DNA of 64,000 nucleotides from Pseudomonas jinjuensis (GTDB lineage: Bacteria; Pseudomonadota; Gammaproteobacteria; Pseudomonadales; Pseudomonadaceae). This document shows, piece by piece, positions 17,762 to 26,695 of the stretch (positions are counted from its first letter, which is position 1; each line of letters begins with the position of its first letter). The stretch covers positions 186,001-250,000 of the forward strand of contig NZ_FNIJ01000005.1 of NCBI RefSeq assembly GCF_900103845.1, written 5' to 3'. The position numbers and the translations under genes were made by a program. The notes beneath the pieces are model-generated. The model worked only from the letters and a program-made list of their open reading frames with translations. It did no database searches and was not told the origin of the DNA.

Positions 17762-20397
17762 AACTTCACCGGATGCGAATCGAGCAGGTTCGTCAGTTCC
17801 GCCAGCCCCTTGAAATCTGCGATCTGGAACCGGGCATCAACCTGTTCACCGGGCCCAATGAGTCCGGTAAGAGCACTCTGGTGCGGGCAATCCGTGCCGC
17901 CTTTTTCGAACGCCACAAATCCAGCAGCGTCGAAGATCTGCAACCCTGGGGAGACTCCTCGGCCGCCCCTGGCATCCAGCTGGAGTTCGACTGGCAAGAC
18001 AAGCGTTGGCGGCTCGCCAAGAGCTTTCTCAGGCAAAAACGCTGTGACCTCCAGGTGGGAGGCCAGTCCTTCAATGGTGATGAAGCAGAAGAGCGACTGG
18101 CGGAGCTACTTGGCTATCAATTTCCCGGACGCGGTGCCAGCAAAGCCGAGCATTGGGGGATACCCGGCCTACTGTGGATCGAGCAAGGCTCCGGCCAGAA
18201 CATCCATGACGCCGTCGCCTATGCCGGCGATCACCTCAAATCCGCATTGGGTGAAAGCCTGGGTGAAGTCGCCAGCAGCGCCGGCGATGAATTGATAGCT
18301 CGGGTCGAGCGGGAGCGTGCAGTCCTGCTAACCAGCACAGGGCGCCCCACCGGCGACTACGCGCGCATCAACCAGCAGTACGACGAGTACCGGGCACGCC
18401 TGGATGAACTGGACGCCAGTATCAGCACCTACCGCCAACAGGTGGATCGACTGGGAGAATTGCGTCAACAGCAGCAAGAAGATGCCACCAAGCCTTGGCA
18501 AGACTACCGTCGCCAGGCCAAGGAAGCCGAGGACCGCCTAGCCGAGGTAGAAGGCTGGGTACGTGAGCAGCAACGCGAGCAGAAGGAACTGCAACACTGT
18601 CTCGACAGCCAGCAGCTATGCCGCGATCAACTGCGTACCTTTGCCAAGCAGCAGCAAGAGCTGGAGCAAAGGGACAAGGCGCGCCAGAAGGCAGAAACAA
18701 CCCTCGCTGAACTTCAAGCACGTCAGGAACAGGTCGAAACCCGTCTGACCCGGGCGCAAACGGCCTACCAGCAAGCTCGCGAAACCCTGAAGCAAGCTCG
18801 CCAGGACGAGCAGCGTACAGCCCTTTCCCGCGAATCAGCCCAGCTCGACCAGGAGCTGGCCGAAATCGAAGGCAACCTGAGCAATGCCCGCGAGCTGCAA
18901 GCGCAATTGCTGCAGCAACGAGAGCAACTGCAAGCCAACCGTATCGACGCTGCCCAGCTCAAGAAGCTGCAAAAACTTAGCCGGGATCTGGACGACCTCG
19001 CCATCGCTCAACAAGCAGTGGCGACACGGCTGCAGTTCGAGCTGCTGCCTGGCCAGAGCCTGCAACTCGACAGCGAGTCGCTCACCGGCCAGGGCGAGCG
19101 CCTGTTGCTGGAGCCCACCGACCTGCATATCGCTGGAGTCGGCAAGCTGCGCGTTCAACCCGGCGGCGAGGATATCGCTGACCTTGTCCGCCGCCAGCAG
19201 GTATTGCAGGACGACATCACCGGTCTGCTGGGCAGCTTGCGGGTAGAAAATCTTGTCCAGGCCGAGGAACGAGCCGAGCAGTGCCGGTCACTCCAGGAAG
19301 ATATACGCCGTAATGAACTCCTGTTGAACAGCCACGCACCCGATGGGGTGGATGAGCTGAGCAACAGGCAGCAGCTCGGTAATCAACGCAGGCAAGAGCT
19401 TCAAGCGCTGCTGGCAGAGTTGCCGGAATCCGCGGCCGATAAGATCAGCGTGACTACCGCGGAAACCCATCTGGAAACCGCCGACGAGACGCTCAAGGCT
19501 GCCGAAAAAGCTGAAGCCAGTTTCAGGGTGGAACTCGGCCTGGCCAGCCAGGCCCTACAAAGCTCGAACACCGAATGGCAAAAGCTCCAGGACGAGATTC
19601 AGTCCCCGGATCGCCAGCAACGCGAGCGGCAGCTCAACGATCAACTGCTCGACCTGCGCGCCACAGAAACGGGGTTGGAGACTTCAATAGGCTCCCGCCA
19701 GCAGCAGATCGATGCCGCCAATCCAGACATACTCCGTCAGGATATCGATCGCCTCAGCCGCACTGCCGACGCCATGGAAAAGGCCGCTCAAGAGCGCGAC
19801 AAGGAATTGATCCGACTGCAGACCAGCCTGGAAACCCTCGGCGCCCAGGGGTTGGAAGAGCAACGTGCCGAACTGGCTCAAGATTTCCAGCTTGTCAGCC
19901 GCCGCCGTGACGAGTTCAGCCGTCGCGCCGCCGCCCTCAACCTGCTGCTGGAGTTGCTCAAGGCCAAGCGCCAGGCGCTGACCCGCAGGCTCCAGGCGCC
20001 CCTGCAACGCCACCTCAATCGTTACCTGCAATTGCTCTTCCCGCAGGCCAGCCTCACCGTAGATGAGGATCTGATTCCCGAACAACTGATCCGCACCGCC
20101 AACGGCACCGAAGAGCGTGGCGATTTCGCCGCCCTCAGTTTCGGTGCCCGCGAGCAAATGGGCCTGATCAGTCGCCTGGCCTATGCCGACCTGCTCAAGG
20201 AAGCCGGCCGGCCGACCTTGATCATCCTCGACGATGCTCTGGTGCACAGCGACCCGCAACGCCTAGGGCAAATGAAGCGCATCCTCTTCGATGCAGCGCA
20301 GCGGCATCAGATTCTTTTGTTTACCTGTCACCCGGAGAACTGGCGCGACCTCGGCGTAGCCCCGCGTGACATGCAATCGCTCAAGGTTAGCGCCTGA
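17758..20397 (+). CDS. SbcC/YhaN-like coiled-coil ATPase
   Basis: An 879-residue SMC-like ATPase starting at the ATG that overlaps the nuclease stop. Walker A is GPNESGKS (about 37-44); the C-terminal half-site has LSFGAREQMG and Walker B LIILDDALVHSD. Between them (about 200-740) lies a Gln/Glu/Arg-rich coiled coil. I see no CxxC zinc-hook at the coil apex, and the protein is shorter than SbcC (about 1050), so dimerisation by a zinc hook is not expected. Partner of the upstream nuclease. Confidence 0.85.
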   Translation: MKLHRMRIEQVRQFRQPLEICDLEPGINLFTGPNESGKSTLVRAIRAAFFERHKSSSVEDLQPWGDSSAAPGIQLEFDWQDKRWRLAKSFLRQKRCDLQVGGQSFNGDEAEERLAELLGYQFPGRGASKAEHWGIPGLLWIEQGSGQNIHDAVAYAGDHLKSALGESLGEVASSAGDELIARVERERAVLLTSTGRPTGDYARINQQYDEYRARLDELDASISTYRQQVDRLGELRQQQQEDATKPWQDYRRQAKEAEDRLAEVEGWVREQQREQKELQHCLDSQQLCRDQLRTFAKQQQELEQRDKARQKAETTLAELQARQEQVETRLTRAQTAYQQARETLKQARQDEQRTALSRESAQLDQELAEIEGNLSNARELQAQLLQQREQLQANRIDAAQLKKLQKLSRDLDDLAIAQQAVATRLQFELLPGQSLQLDSESLTGQGERLLLEPTDLHIAGVGKLRVQPGGEDIADLVRRQQVLQDDITGLLGSLRVENLVQAEERAEQCRSLQEDIRRNELLLNSHAPDGVDELSNRQQLGNQRRQELQALLAELPESAADKISVTTAETHLETADETLKAAEKAEASFRVELGLASQALQSSNTEWQKLQDEIQSPDRQQRERQLNDQLLDLRATETGLETSIGSRQQQIDAANPDILRQDIDRLSRTADAMEKAAQERDKELIRLQTSLETLGAQGLEEQRAELAQDFQLVSRRRDEFSRRAAALNLLLELLKAKRQALTRRLQAPLQRHLNRYLQLLFPQASLTVDEDLIPEQLIRTANGTEERGDFAALSFGAREQMGLISRLAYADLLKEAGRPTLIILDDALVHSDPQRLGQMKRILFDAAQRHQILLFTCHPENWRDLGVAPRDMQSLKVSA

Positions 20398-20398
20398 T

Positions 20399-23300
20399 AT
20401 GAACTGGATCGGCATCACCAACGAAAACGATTTCTACAGCCAGCACTACCTCTCGGAAATCTTCCAGGGTGATGTGCGCGGCGTGATCGAGACCTGGCAG
20501 TTGCAGGAAGACGCGTCCCGCGAGCAGGCCCGTGCCGAGGGTCGAAGGGAACCTGACTGGCGAACGCTCTGGGCGCGTCTCAGCACCCTGGGCCGCGACT
20601 GGCTACAACGCCTCGACGAAGCCGAGCGCCAGCGCGACGCCGGCGAGCGGGCGCAGCAGGGCAGGGCGTTGATCCGCGAGCTGCTGGCCCTGTTCGAACT
20701 GCCCCATCAGCCCCAGCGCCTGGTGCTGGAAACGCCGGCCGATGTCGAACTGCCGCTGCTTGGCGAGCTACGCTCGGCGGGTGGCGCCCCCCTGCTGTGG
20801 ATCCTCGAAGCCCAGCCCCTGGATGCCGCGTTCGACAACGACAGCGATCCCCTCAGCCTGCCGCTCTATCACAAGCAGCTGAGCACGCTGCCCAATCCGC
20901 CAGGTGCCGGCCCCGCCGGCGTACCCGCCGCCGAACGTGACTGGCAGCAGCTGCTATCCAGCAGCGTGTTCACCCAGCCACGGCCGCCGCGCTGGGTGAT
21001 TTTGGCCGCGCCTCGCCAATGGTTGCTGCTCGACCGCGCCAAGTTCGCCCAGCACCGTTTGCTGCGCTTCGACTGGACCGAGCTGCTGGGCCGCCGCGAA
21101 AGCGACACCCTCAAGGCCGTCAGCGTGTTGCTGCACCGCCAATCGCTGTTCGACGCCAACGGCCAGGCGCTGCTCGACACCCTCGACGAGAACGCCCACA
21201 AACACGCTTATGGCGTTTCCGAAGACCTCAAGTACGCCCTGCGCGAGTGTATCGAGCTACTCGGTGACGAGGCCGCGCGTCAGTTGATCACCCAGGCGCA
21301 AGAGAAGAAGGAAGGGATCTTCAGCGGCAAGAACGAACTGGATGCCGGCCAGCTCTCCCTGGAATGCCTGCGCTACATGTACCGCCTGTTGTTCCTGTTC
21401 TACATCGAGGCACGCCCGGAACTCGGCTACGCCCCGGTCGGCTCCGATGTCTACCTCAAGGGCTATTCGCTGGAGCACCTGCGCGAGCTGGAGATGATCC
21501 CGCTCACCAGCGACACCGAGCGCAACGGCCGCTACATCCACGACTCGCTCAGCCTGCTGTTCCGCTTGGTCAACAACGGTACGCCCGATGCAGGCAGTAC
21601 CCAGGCCGACCTGCTCGCCGCCGGCCAGAGCGGGCGCGATGCGTTCAGCCTGCAACCGCTGAAGTCACACCTGTTCGACCCGACGCGTACCCGCTTGCTC
21701 GACCGCGTGGTGTTCCCCAACGCCTTGCTGCAGCAGATCATCCAGCTGATGTCGCTGACCCGACCGGGCAATGGCCGCCGCCGCCGGGGCCGTATCTCTT
21801 ACGCCCAGCTCGGCATCAACCAGCTGGGTGCGGTGTACGAGGCCCTGCTCAGCTACCGCGGCTTCTTCGCCACCGAAGAGCTGTTCGAGGTGAAGAAAGC
21901 CGGCAGCGAGCCCAACGATCTCGACACCGGTTATTTCGTCAATGCCCGTGAGCTGGAGGAGTACAGCGAGGCCGAGCGCGTCTACACCCGCAACGAGCGT
22001 GGCGAGAAGATCCTGCGCCGGCATCCTAGAGGCAGCTTCATCTACCGCATGGCCGGACGCGACCGGGAAAAGTCGGCCTCCTACTACACCCCGGAAGTGC
22101 TCACCCGCAGCCTGGTCAAATACGCACTTAAGGAAGTCTGGAAGGAGCAGCTCGACCCGCTGCCCAGCGACCGCGCCCGTGCCGAGCGCCTGCTCAAGCT
22201 GAGCATCTGCGAGCCGGCCATGGGTAGCGCGGCGTTCTTGAACGAAGCCATCAACCAGATCGCCGACAAGTACCTGGAGCTGATGCAGAGCGCCATGGTC
22301 GCCGAGGGTAAGGGCGAGCGCATTCCCCAGCACCGTTACCCGGAGGAGCGGCAGAAGGTCAAGATGTACCTGGCCGACAACAACGTCTTCGGCGTCGACT
22401 TGAATCCGGTCGCCGTCGAGCTGGCCGAAGTCTCGCTCTGGCTCAACGCCCTCAGCCGCGACCGTTTCGTGCCCTGGTTCGGCTTGCAACTGCATTGCGG
22501 CAACTCACTGATCGGTGCACGCCGCGAGTACTTCAAGGCCAGCCAGCTGGGCCTCAAGGCCAGGGATGCCGACTGTTGGCTCAGCCAGGCGCCGCAGGCG
22601 CTGGCTATGGGCACGCCACGCGAAAGCGGGCAGATCTGGCACTTCCTCCTGCCCGACAGCGGCATGACCAGCTACGCCGACAGGGACGTCAAGGCCCGCT
22701 ATCCGGAGCAGATCAAAGCCATCAATAGCTGGCGCAAGGAATTCACCAAGCCATTCGACGCCGAACAGCGCGCCATTTTGGAAACCCTGAGCCAGAAGGT
22801 CGAAGAACTCTGGCAGGAGCACACCGCCACCCTGCGCGCCATGCGCCGCAAGACCACCGACCCTTTCGATATCTACGGCCTGCACATCGACGGCGCCATC
22901 ACCAGCCTTGACTTTAAGGACCGCGTACTAGACCAGGAGCTGCACGCCCGGGGCCTGGACAACACCAGCGCCTACCGCCGCCTCAAGCTGGTCATGGACT
23001 ACTGGTGCGCACTCTGGTTCTGGCCGATCCATGAGGCTGAAGCTCTGCCCAGTCGGGATGAATGGCTGTTCGACCTGGAGAACCTTCTGCTCGGCGACAC
23101 CGTTGCCGCTGGCCCGGCCCACCAGCAGCACGACCTGTTCGCCAGCACCCAGAACCCGGAGGAGGGCAAGCGCTTCGTCAACAAGTACGGGGTGGTCAAC
23201 CTCAAGCACCTGTTCGCCGCCTTCCCGCGCCTGCATCTGGCCGACCGCATAGCCGAGCGGCACCGTTTCTTCCACTGGCACCTGGCCTTCGCCGATGTGT

Positions 23301-25405
23301 TCGCCGACCGCGGCGGCTTCGACCTGACCCTGGGGAACCCGCCCTGGCTCAAGGTGGAGTGGAACTCCGGTGCGGTGCTCGGCGACTTCGACCCACGCTT
23401 CGTGCTGCGCAATTTCAGTGCCACCCAGCTCAACAGGCTGCACGACGAAACCTTCGAACGCATCCCCGCGTTGGAACCGACCTGGCTGGCCGAGTTCGAG
23501 GAAAGCGAAGGCACACAGAATTTCCTCAACGCGCTATGCAACTATCCCTTGCTGCGTGGGGTACAGACCAATCTCTACAAATGCTTTCTGCCCCAGGCTT
23601 GGAGCCGCAGCTCTGAAAAAGGCGTCAGCGGTTTCCTGCATCCGGAAGGGATATATGACGACCCGAAGGGTGGGGAATTCCGCAAGGCGCTGTATCCGCG
23701 CCTTCGCGCACACTTCCAGTTCATCAACGAGACCAAGCTGTTCGCCGAGGTGCATAACCAAACGCTGTTCAGCGTCAACGTTTTTGGCCCGCTGGCCTCA
23801 CCTCGATTTGGACACATCTCGAACCTCTTTATCCCGCAGACCATAGATGCCTGTTTTACCCATCAGGGTGACGGCGAGGTGCCTGGGATTAAGGAGGAAC
23901 TGGAGTTACCGGACGGTCGAGTCAAGGTTCGCTGGTGTTTCGAAGGCCATCGCGACCGTATCGTCGAAGTCAAGGAAGCCGAGCTGGCTCTGTTCGCCAG
24001 ACTCTATGACGAGGTGGGCACCGAGCCGCTGGCCGCCCGCCTGCCGGCGCTGCATGCTCGCCAGTTGATCGGCGCGCTGCACAAGTTCGCCGAACAGCCC
24101 CTTCGGCTAGGCGACCTCAAGGGTGAATATCTGTCACTGGAGATGTGGCACGAAACCAATGCTCAGAATGACGGCACCATACGCCGCGAAACCCGCTTTC
24201 CGCAGGATGTCGGCGAATGGGTGCTTTCCGGCCCGCATTTCTTTGTCGGCAACCCCTACTACAACACGCCACGCGCTATCTGTAATACCAACAAGGCTTA
24301 CGACAACCTTGACCTGCTTACCCTGCCCGATGACTACCTGCCGCGCACTAACTACGTTCCAGCCTGTAGTCCAGACGATTACCGGGCGCGTACGCCGAAG
24401 GTTAGTTGGGTGGAGCCGGGGGAGACAGAACCGAGGCGGGTGACGGAGTATTATCGACTCGCTTATAGGGGGATGCTGTCACAATCAGGCGAGCGCACCC
24501 TCACCCCTGTTATTGTTCCGCTTGGGGTTGGGCACATTCATGGTGTCCAAACTACGTCCTTCAAGTCATCAGAGCTATTGATCAGGCAAACAGCGATTGG
24601 CATTTCGACTGTGGGCGACTTCTATACCAAGTCCACGGGGCGAAGTAACCTCATGGCTACATGGGCTGCACTTCCGCTGGTCAGCGCTGATTCGGAGATT
24701 TTTCTTAGGGTTTTAGCCCTTCATTGCTTGACGTCGTACTACGCAGATCTCTGGCAATCCACCTGGCGACCTACCTATCGCGAACAACGCTGGTCCATTG
24801 CCTCGGATAGTGGCCACCCCGGTGCCCGCGTGCTGGCCCAGGACTTCTTCCAGCAGCTTACTCCTGACTGGCAACGCAACTGTGCCCTGCGCAGCGACTA
24901 CACCCGTCGCCAGGCCCTTCTGGAAATCGATGTGCTGCTCGCCCAAGCCCTGGGCATGACCCTCGACGAGCTGCTCACCATCTACCGTGTGCAGTTCCCG
25001 GTGATGCGCCAGTATGAGGCGGATACCTGGTACGACCAGAACGGCCGCATCGTCTTCACCCCCAGCAAGGGGCTGGTTAGCGTTGGCCTGCCGCGTAAGG
25101 CCCGCAAGAGCGACCTGGAAGAAGGCACCTTCTACAGCCTCGAGTCCCCCGGCCGCACCGAGCACGACATCACGCTGGGCTGGGAAGATATCCAACACCT
25201 GCCCGCCGGCAGCAAGGTGCGCAAGACCTTTTTGGACGACACCCTGCCCGGCGGGCCCCATGAAACCACCATCGAATACACCGCGCCCTTCTTCAAGCCG
25301 GATCGGGAAGAGGATTACCGCCGGGCCTGGGCGTTCTTCGCCGAGCGGGAGAACGAAGCAGGCGCATCGCCGGCGCAGGCCGCCGCGGCCTCCTGTGAGG
25401 GCTAG
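20399..25405 (+). CDS. Large DNA adenine methyltransferase, DrmMI/Eco57I-like
   Basis: A 1668-residue protein. An N-terminal region of about 560 residues precedes a gamma-type N6-adenine methyltransferase core: SASYYTPEVLTR, SAM-binding EPAMGSAAFLNEA (about 604), GVDLNPVAVELAEVSLWLN, and catalytic NPPW at 980-983. A long C-terminal part (about 1150-1668) should hold target recognition. No PD-(D/E)xK or HNH nuclease motif was seen by eye. It probably marks host DNA so that the island's helicases and nucleases spare it, as DrmMI does in DISARM. Starts one base after the SbcC-like stop. A stretch around 24450-24720 has more AT-rich codon use than the rest. Confidence 0.85.
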   Translation: MNWIGITNENDFYSQHYLSEIFQGDVRGVIETWQLQEDASREQARAEGRREPDWRTLWARLSTLGRDWLQRLDEAERQRDAGERAQQGRALIRELLALFELPHQPQRLVLETPADVELPLLGELRSAGGAPLLWILEAQPLDAAFDNDSDPLSLPLYHKQLSTLPNPPGAGPAGVPAAERDWQQLLSSSVFTQPRPPRWVILAAPRQWLLLDRAKFAQHRLLRFDWTELLGRRESDTLKAVSVLLHRQSLFDANGQALLDTLDENAHKHAYGVSEDLKYALRECIELLGDEAARQLITQAQEKKEGIFSGKNELDAGQLSLECLRYMYRLLFLFYIEARPELGYAPVGSDVYLKGYSLEHLRELEMIPLTSDTERNGRYIHDSLSLLFRLVNNGTPDAGSTQADLLAAGQSGRDAFSLQPLKSHLFDPTRTRLLDRVVFPNALLQQIIQLMSLTRPGNGRRRRGRISYAQLGINQLGAVYEALLSYRGFFATEELFEVKKAGSEPNDLDTGYFVNARELEEYSEAERVYTRNERGEKILRRHPRGSFIYRMAGRDREKSASYYTPEVLTRSLVKYALKEVWKEQLDPLPSDRARAERLLKLSICEPAMGSAAFLNEAINQIADKYLELMQSAMVAEGKGERIPQHRYPEERQKVKMYLADNNVFGVDLNPVAVELAEVSLWLNALSRDRFVPWFGLQLHCGNSLIGARREYFKASQLGLKARDADCWLSQAPQALAMGTPRESGQIWHFLLPDSGMTSYADRDVKARYPEQIKAINSWRKEFTKPFDAEQRAILETLSQKVEELWQEHTATLRAMRRKTTDPFDIYGLHIDGAITSLDFKDRVLDQELHARGLDNTSAYRRLKLVMDYWCALWFWPIHEAEALPSRDEWLFDLENLLLGDTVAAGPAHQQHDLFASTQNPEEGKRFVNKYGVVNLKHLFAAFPRLHLADRIAERHRFFHWHLAFADVFADRGGFDLTLGNPPWLKVEWNSGAVLGDFDPRFVLRNFSATQLNRLHDETFERIPALEPTWLAEFEESEGTQNFLNALCNYPLLRGVQTNLYKCFLPQAWSRSSEKGVSGFLHPEGIYDDPKGGEFRKALYPRLRAHFQFINETKLFAEVHNQTLFSVNVFGPLASPRFGHISNLFIPQTIDACFTHQGDGEVPGIKEELELPDGRVKVRWCFEGHRDRIVEVKEAELALFARLYDEVGTEPLAARLPALHARQLIGALHKFAEQPLRLGDLKGEYLSLEMWHETNAQNDGTIRRETRFPQDVGEWVLSGPHFFVGNPYYNTPRAICNTNKAYDNLDLLTLPDDYLPRTNYVPACSPDDYRARTPKVSWVEPGETEPRRVTEYYRLAYRGMLSQSGERTLTPVIVPLGVGHIHGVQTTSFKSSELLIRQTAIGISTVGDFYTKSTGRSNLMATWAALPLVSADSEIFLRVLALHCLTSYYADLWQSTWRPTYREQRWSIASDSGHPGARVLAQDFFQQLTPDWQRNCALRSDYTRRQALLEIDVLLAQALGMTLDELLTIYRVQFPVMRQYEADTWYDQNGRIVFTPSKGLVSVGLPRKARKSDLEEGTFYSLESPGRTEHDITLGWEDIQHLPAGSKVRKTFLDDTLPGGPHETTIEYTAPFFKPDREEDYRRAWAFFAERENEAGASPAQAAAASCEG

Positions 25406-25464
25406 GCGAACGCCGAAACCCTGCCACTTACCCATATCCATGCAATTGCCCAGGAGGGAGCCTG

Positions 25465-26538
25465 ATGAAAAAGAAGATAGCGCTGGTTGCTGTAGGTCTG
25501 CTCGCGGCAATGGCGGGGGGCTTCTACTACTACACGACCACCCCGAGCTATTCCGTCCTGCAGATCCGCGAGTCGGTGGAGAGTCATGACGTCGCCCTGT
25601 TCGAAAAGCATGTGGATGTCGACACGCTATTCAATCGGCTGATCGACGATGTGATGGCGCAACAGCTCGCCAAGTCCGCGGGAGGTGAAAAAGACGCCTG
25701 GGGCAAGCTCGGCAGCGCGATCGGTGCAGGCATGGTGCAGATGATCAAGCCAACCCTGGTAAGTGGGCTGAAATCTTCGACCTTGCAGTACATCGAAACC
25801 GGTGATCTGAGCAAACAGGGATCACCTACCGCTGGGCCGACCTTGCCTGCCGGCGGCGCCACGGAAAAGGCCAGCTTGCACGGCATGGCAGCGAACTTCG
25901 GTATGGAGGAAGGGCAGGTTCTCGATTATCAAATCGAGCAGCGAGGCAAGGTGGCGATGGTGACCGTTCCCTACCGCAATGAAGAGCTCGATCTTCCCCT
26001 GCAGATGCAGTTCACCCTCCGCGACCAGGGAGGCTACTGGCAGTTGGTGCAATTCAATAATGCGGCCGAACTGATCTCCACGATTGAGCAGGAGCAGCAG
26101 CGTCGACTCGTCGCCGCCAATAGCCGAATCGAAGCGGAGTTGGGCTCAAGGGTTCAGTTTGTGGGCAGCGAGAAGCATAACGAGGCGGATAAGTGGGAGA
26201 TCAACAAGAAGGTCTACTTAGGGGTGGCCTTCGAGTCGATGTCCGATCAACCGCTTAAAGGCTGGACTGGCACCCTGGAAGTGCTGGATGCAGATTTGCA
26301 GCCATACTTTGCGTTCAACGCCAATGGTGAGTTCGACCAGCCGTTGGCCAGAGGAATGCGGGAAACGATGGTCTGGAAGGTCGATATTAACCAGTTCATG
26401 GATGGCCACAAGGAACTGTGGGCTGCCCCGGAGGGCAAGCTCAATGTGCGGGTGAAAACCAGCCTGGTTCGTTTCGACGATGGCACGTCCATCGAAAAGC
26501 TGGGCAGTTATGCCGAGCTGCGCAAGACCAAGGGTTGA
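25465..26538 (+). CDS. DUF2939-like membrane-anchored protein
   Basis: A 357-residue protein with an N-terminal Lys-rich start and one hydrophobic segment (about 5-25), so exported or anchored with the bulk in the periplasm. Residues about 28-110 (PSYSVLQIRESVESHDVAL...) resemble the DUF2939 family, whose role is unknown. No catalytic motif is visible. AGGAGGGAG precedes the ATG. It lies between the methyltransferase and zorA on the same strand; placement suggests an envelope component connected with the Zorya channel, but DUF2939 is not a standard Zorya gene. Confidence 0.7.
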   Translation: MKKKIALVAVGLLAAMAGGFYYYTTTPSYSVLQIRESVESHDVALFEKHVDVDTLFNRLIDDVMAQQLAKSAGGEKDAWGKLGSAIGAGMVQMIKPTLVSGLKSSTLQYIETGDLSKQGSPTAGPTLPAGGATEKASLHGMAANFGMEEGQVLDYQIEQRGKVAMVTVPYRNEELDLPLQMQFTLRDQGGYWQLVQFNNAAELISTIEQEQQRRLVAANSRIEAELGSRVQFVGSEKHNEADKWEINKKVYLGVAFESMSDQPLKGWTGTLEVLDADLQPYFAFNANGEFDQPLARGMRETMVWKVDINQFMDGHKELWAAPEGKLNVRVKTSLVRFDDGTSIEKLGSYAELRKTKG

Positions 26539-26695
26539 ACGGATGTCGGTCAGCTTATCGGGGCCGCGTCGGAAGGTTCGAGAAAGGCGGAGCCAGTAGC
26601 TGTCATCTGGCAGCACATGGAGTCCGTCAAGAGTCAGGGAGTCTGGTTTTACGGCCAGCCCCCATTTTCGCAACGAGTGCAGGGTGGGGTAGAGA

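Noticed and set aside
26539-26695. Possible small gene before zorA
   Set aside because: Only shadow frames; no start with ribosome site other than that of zorA.
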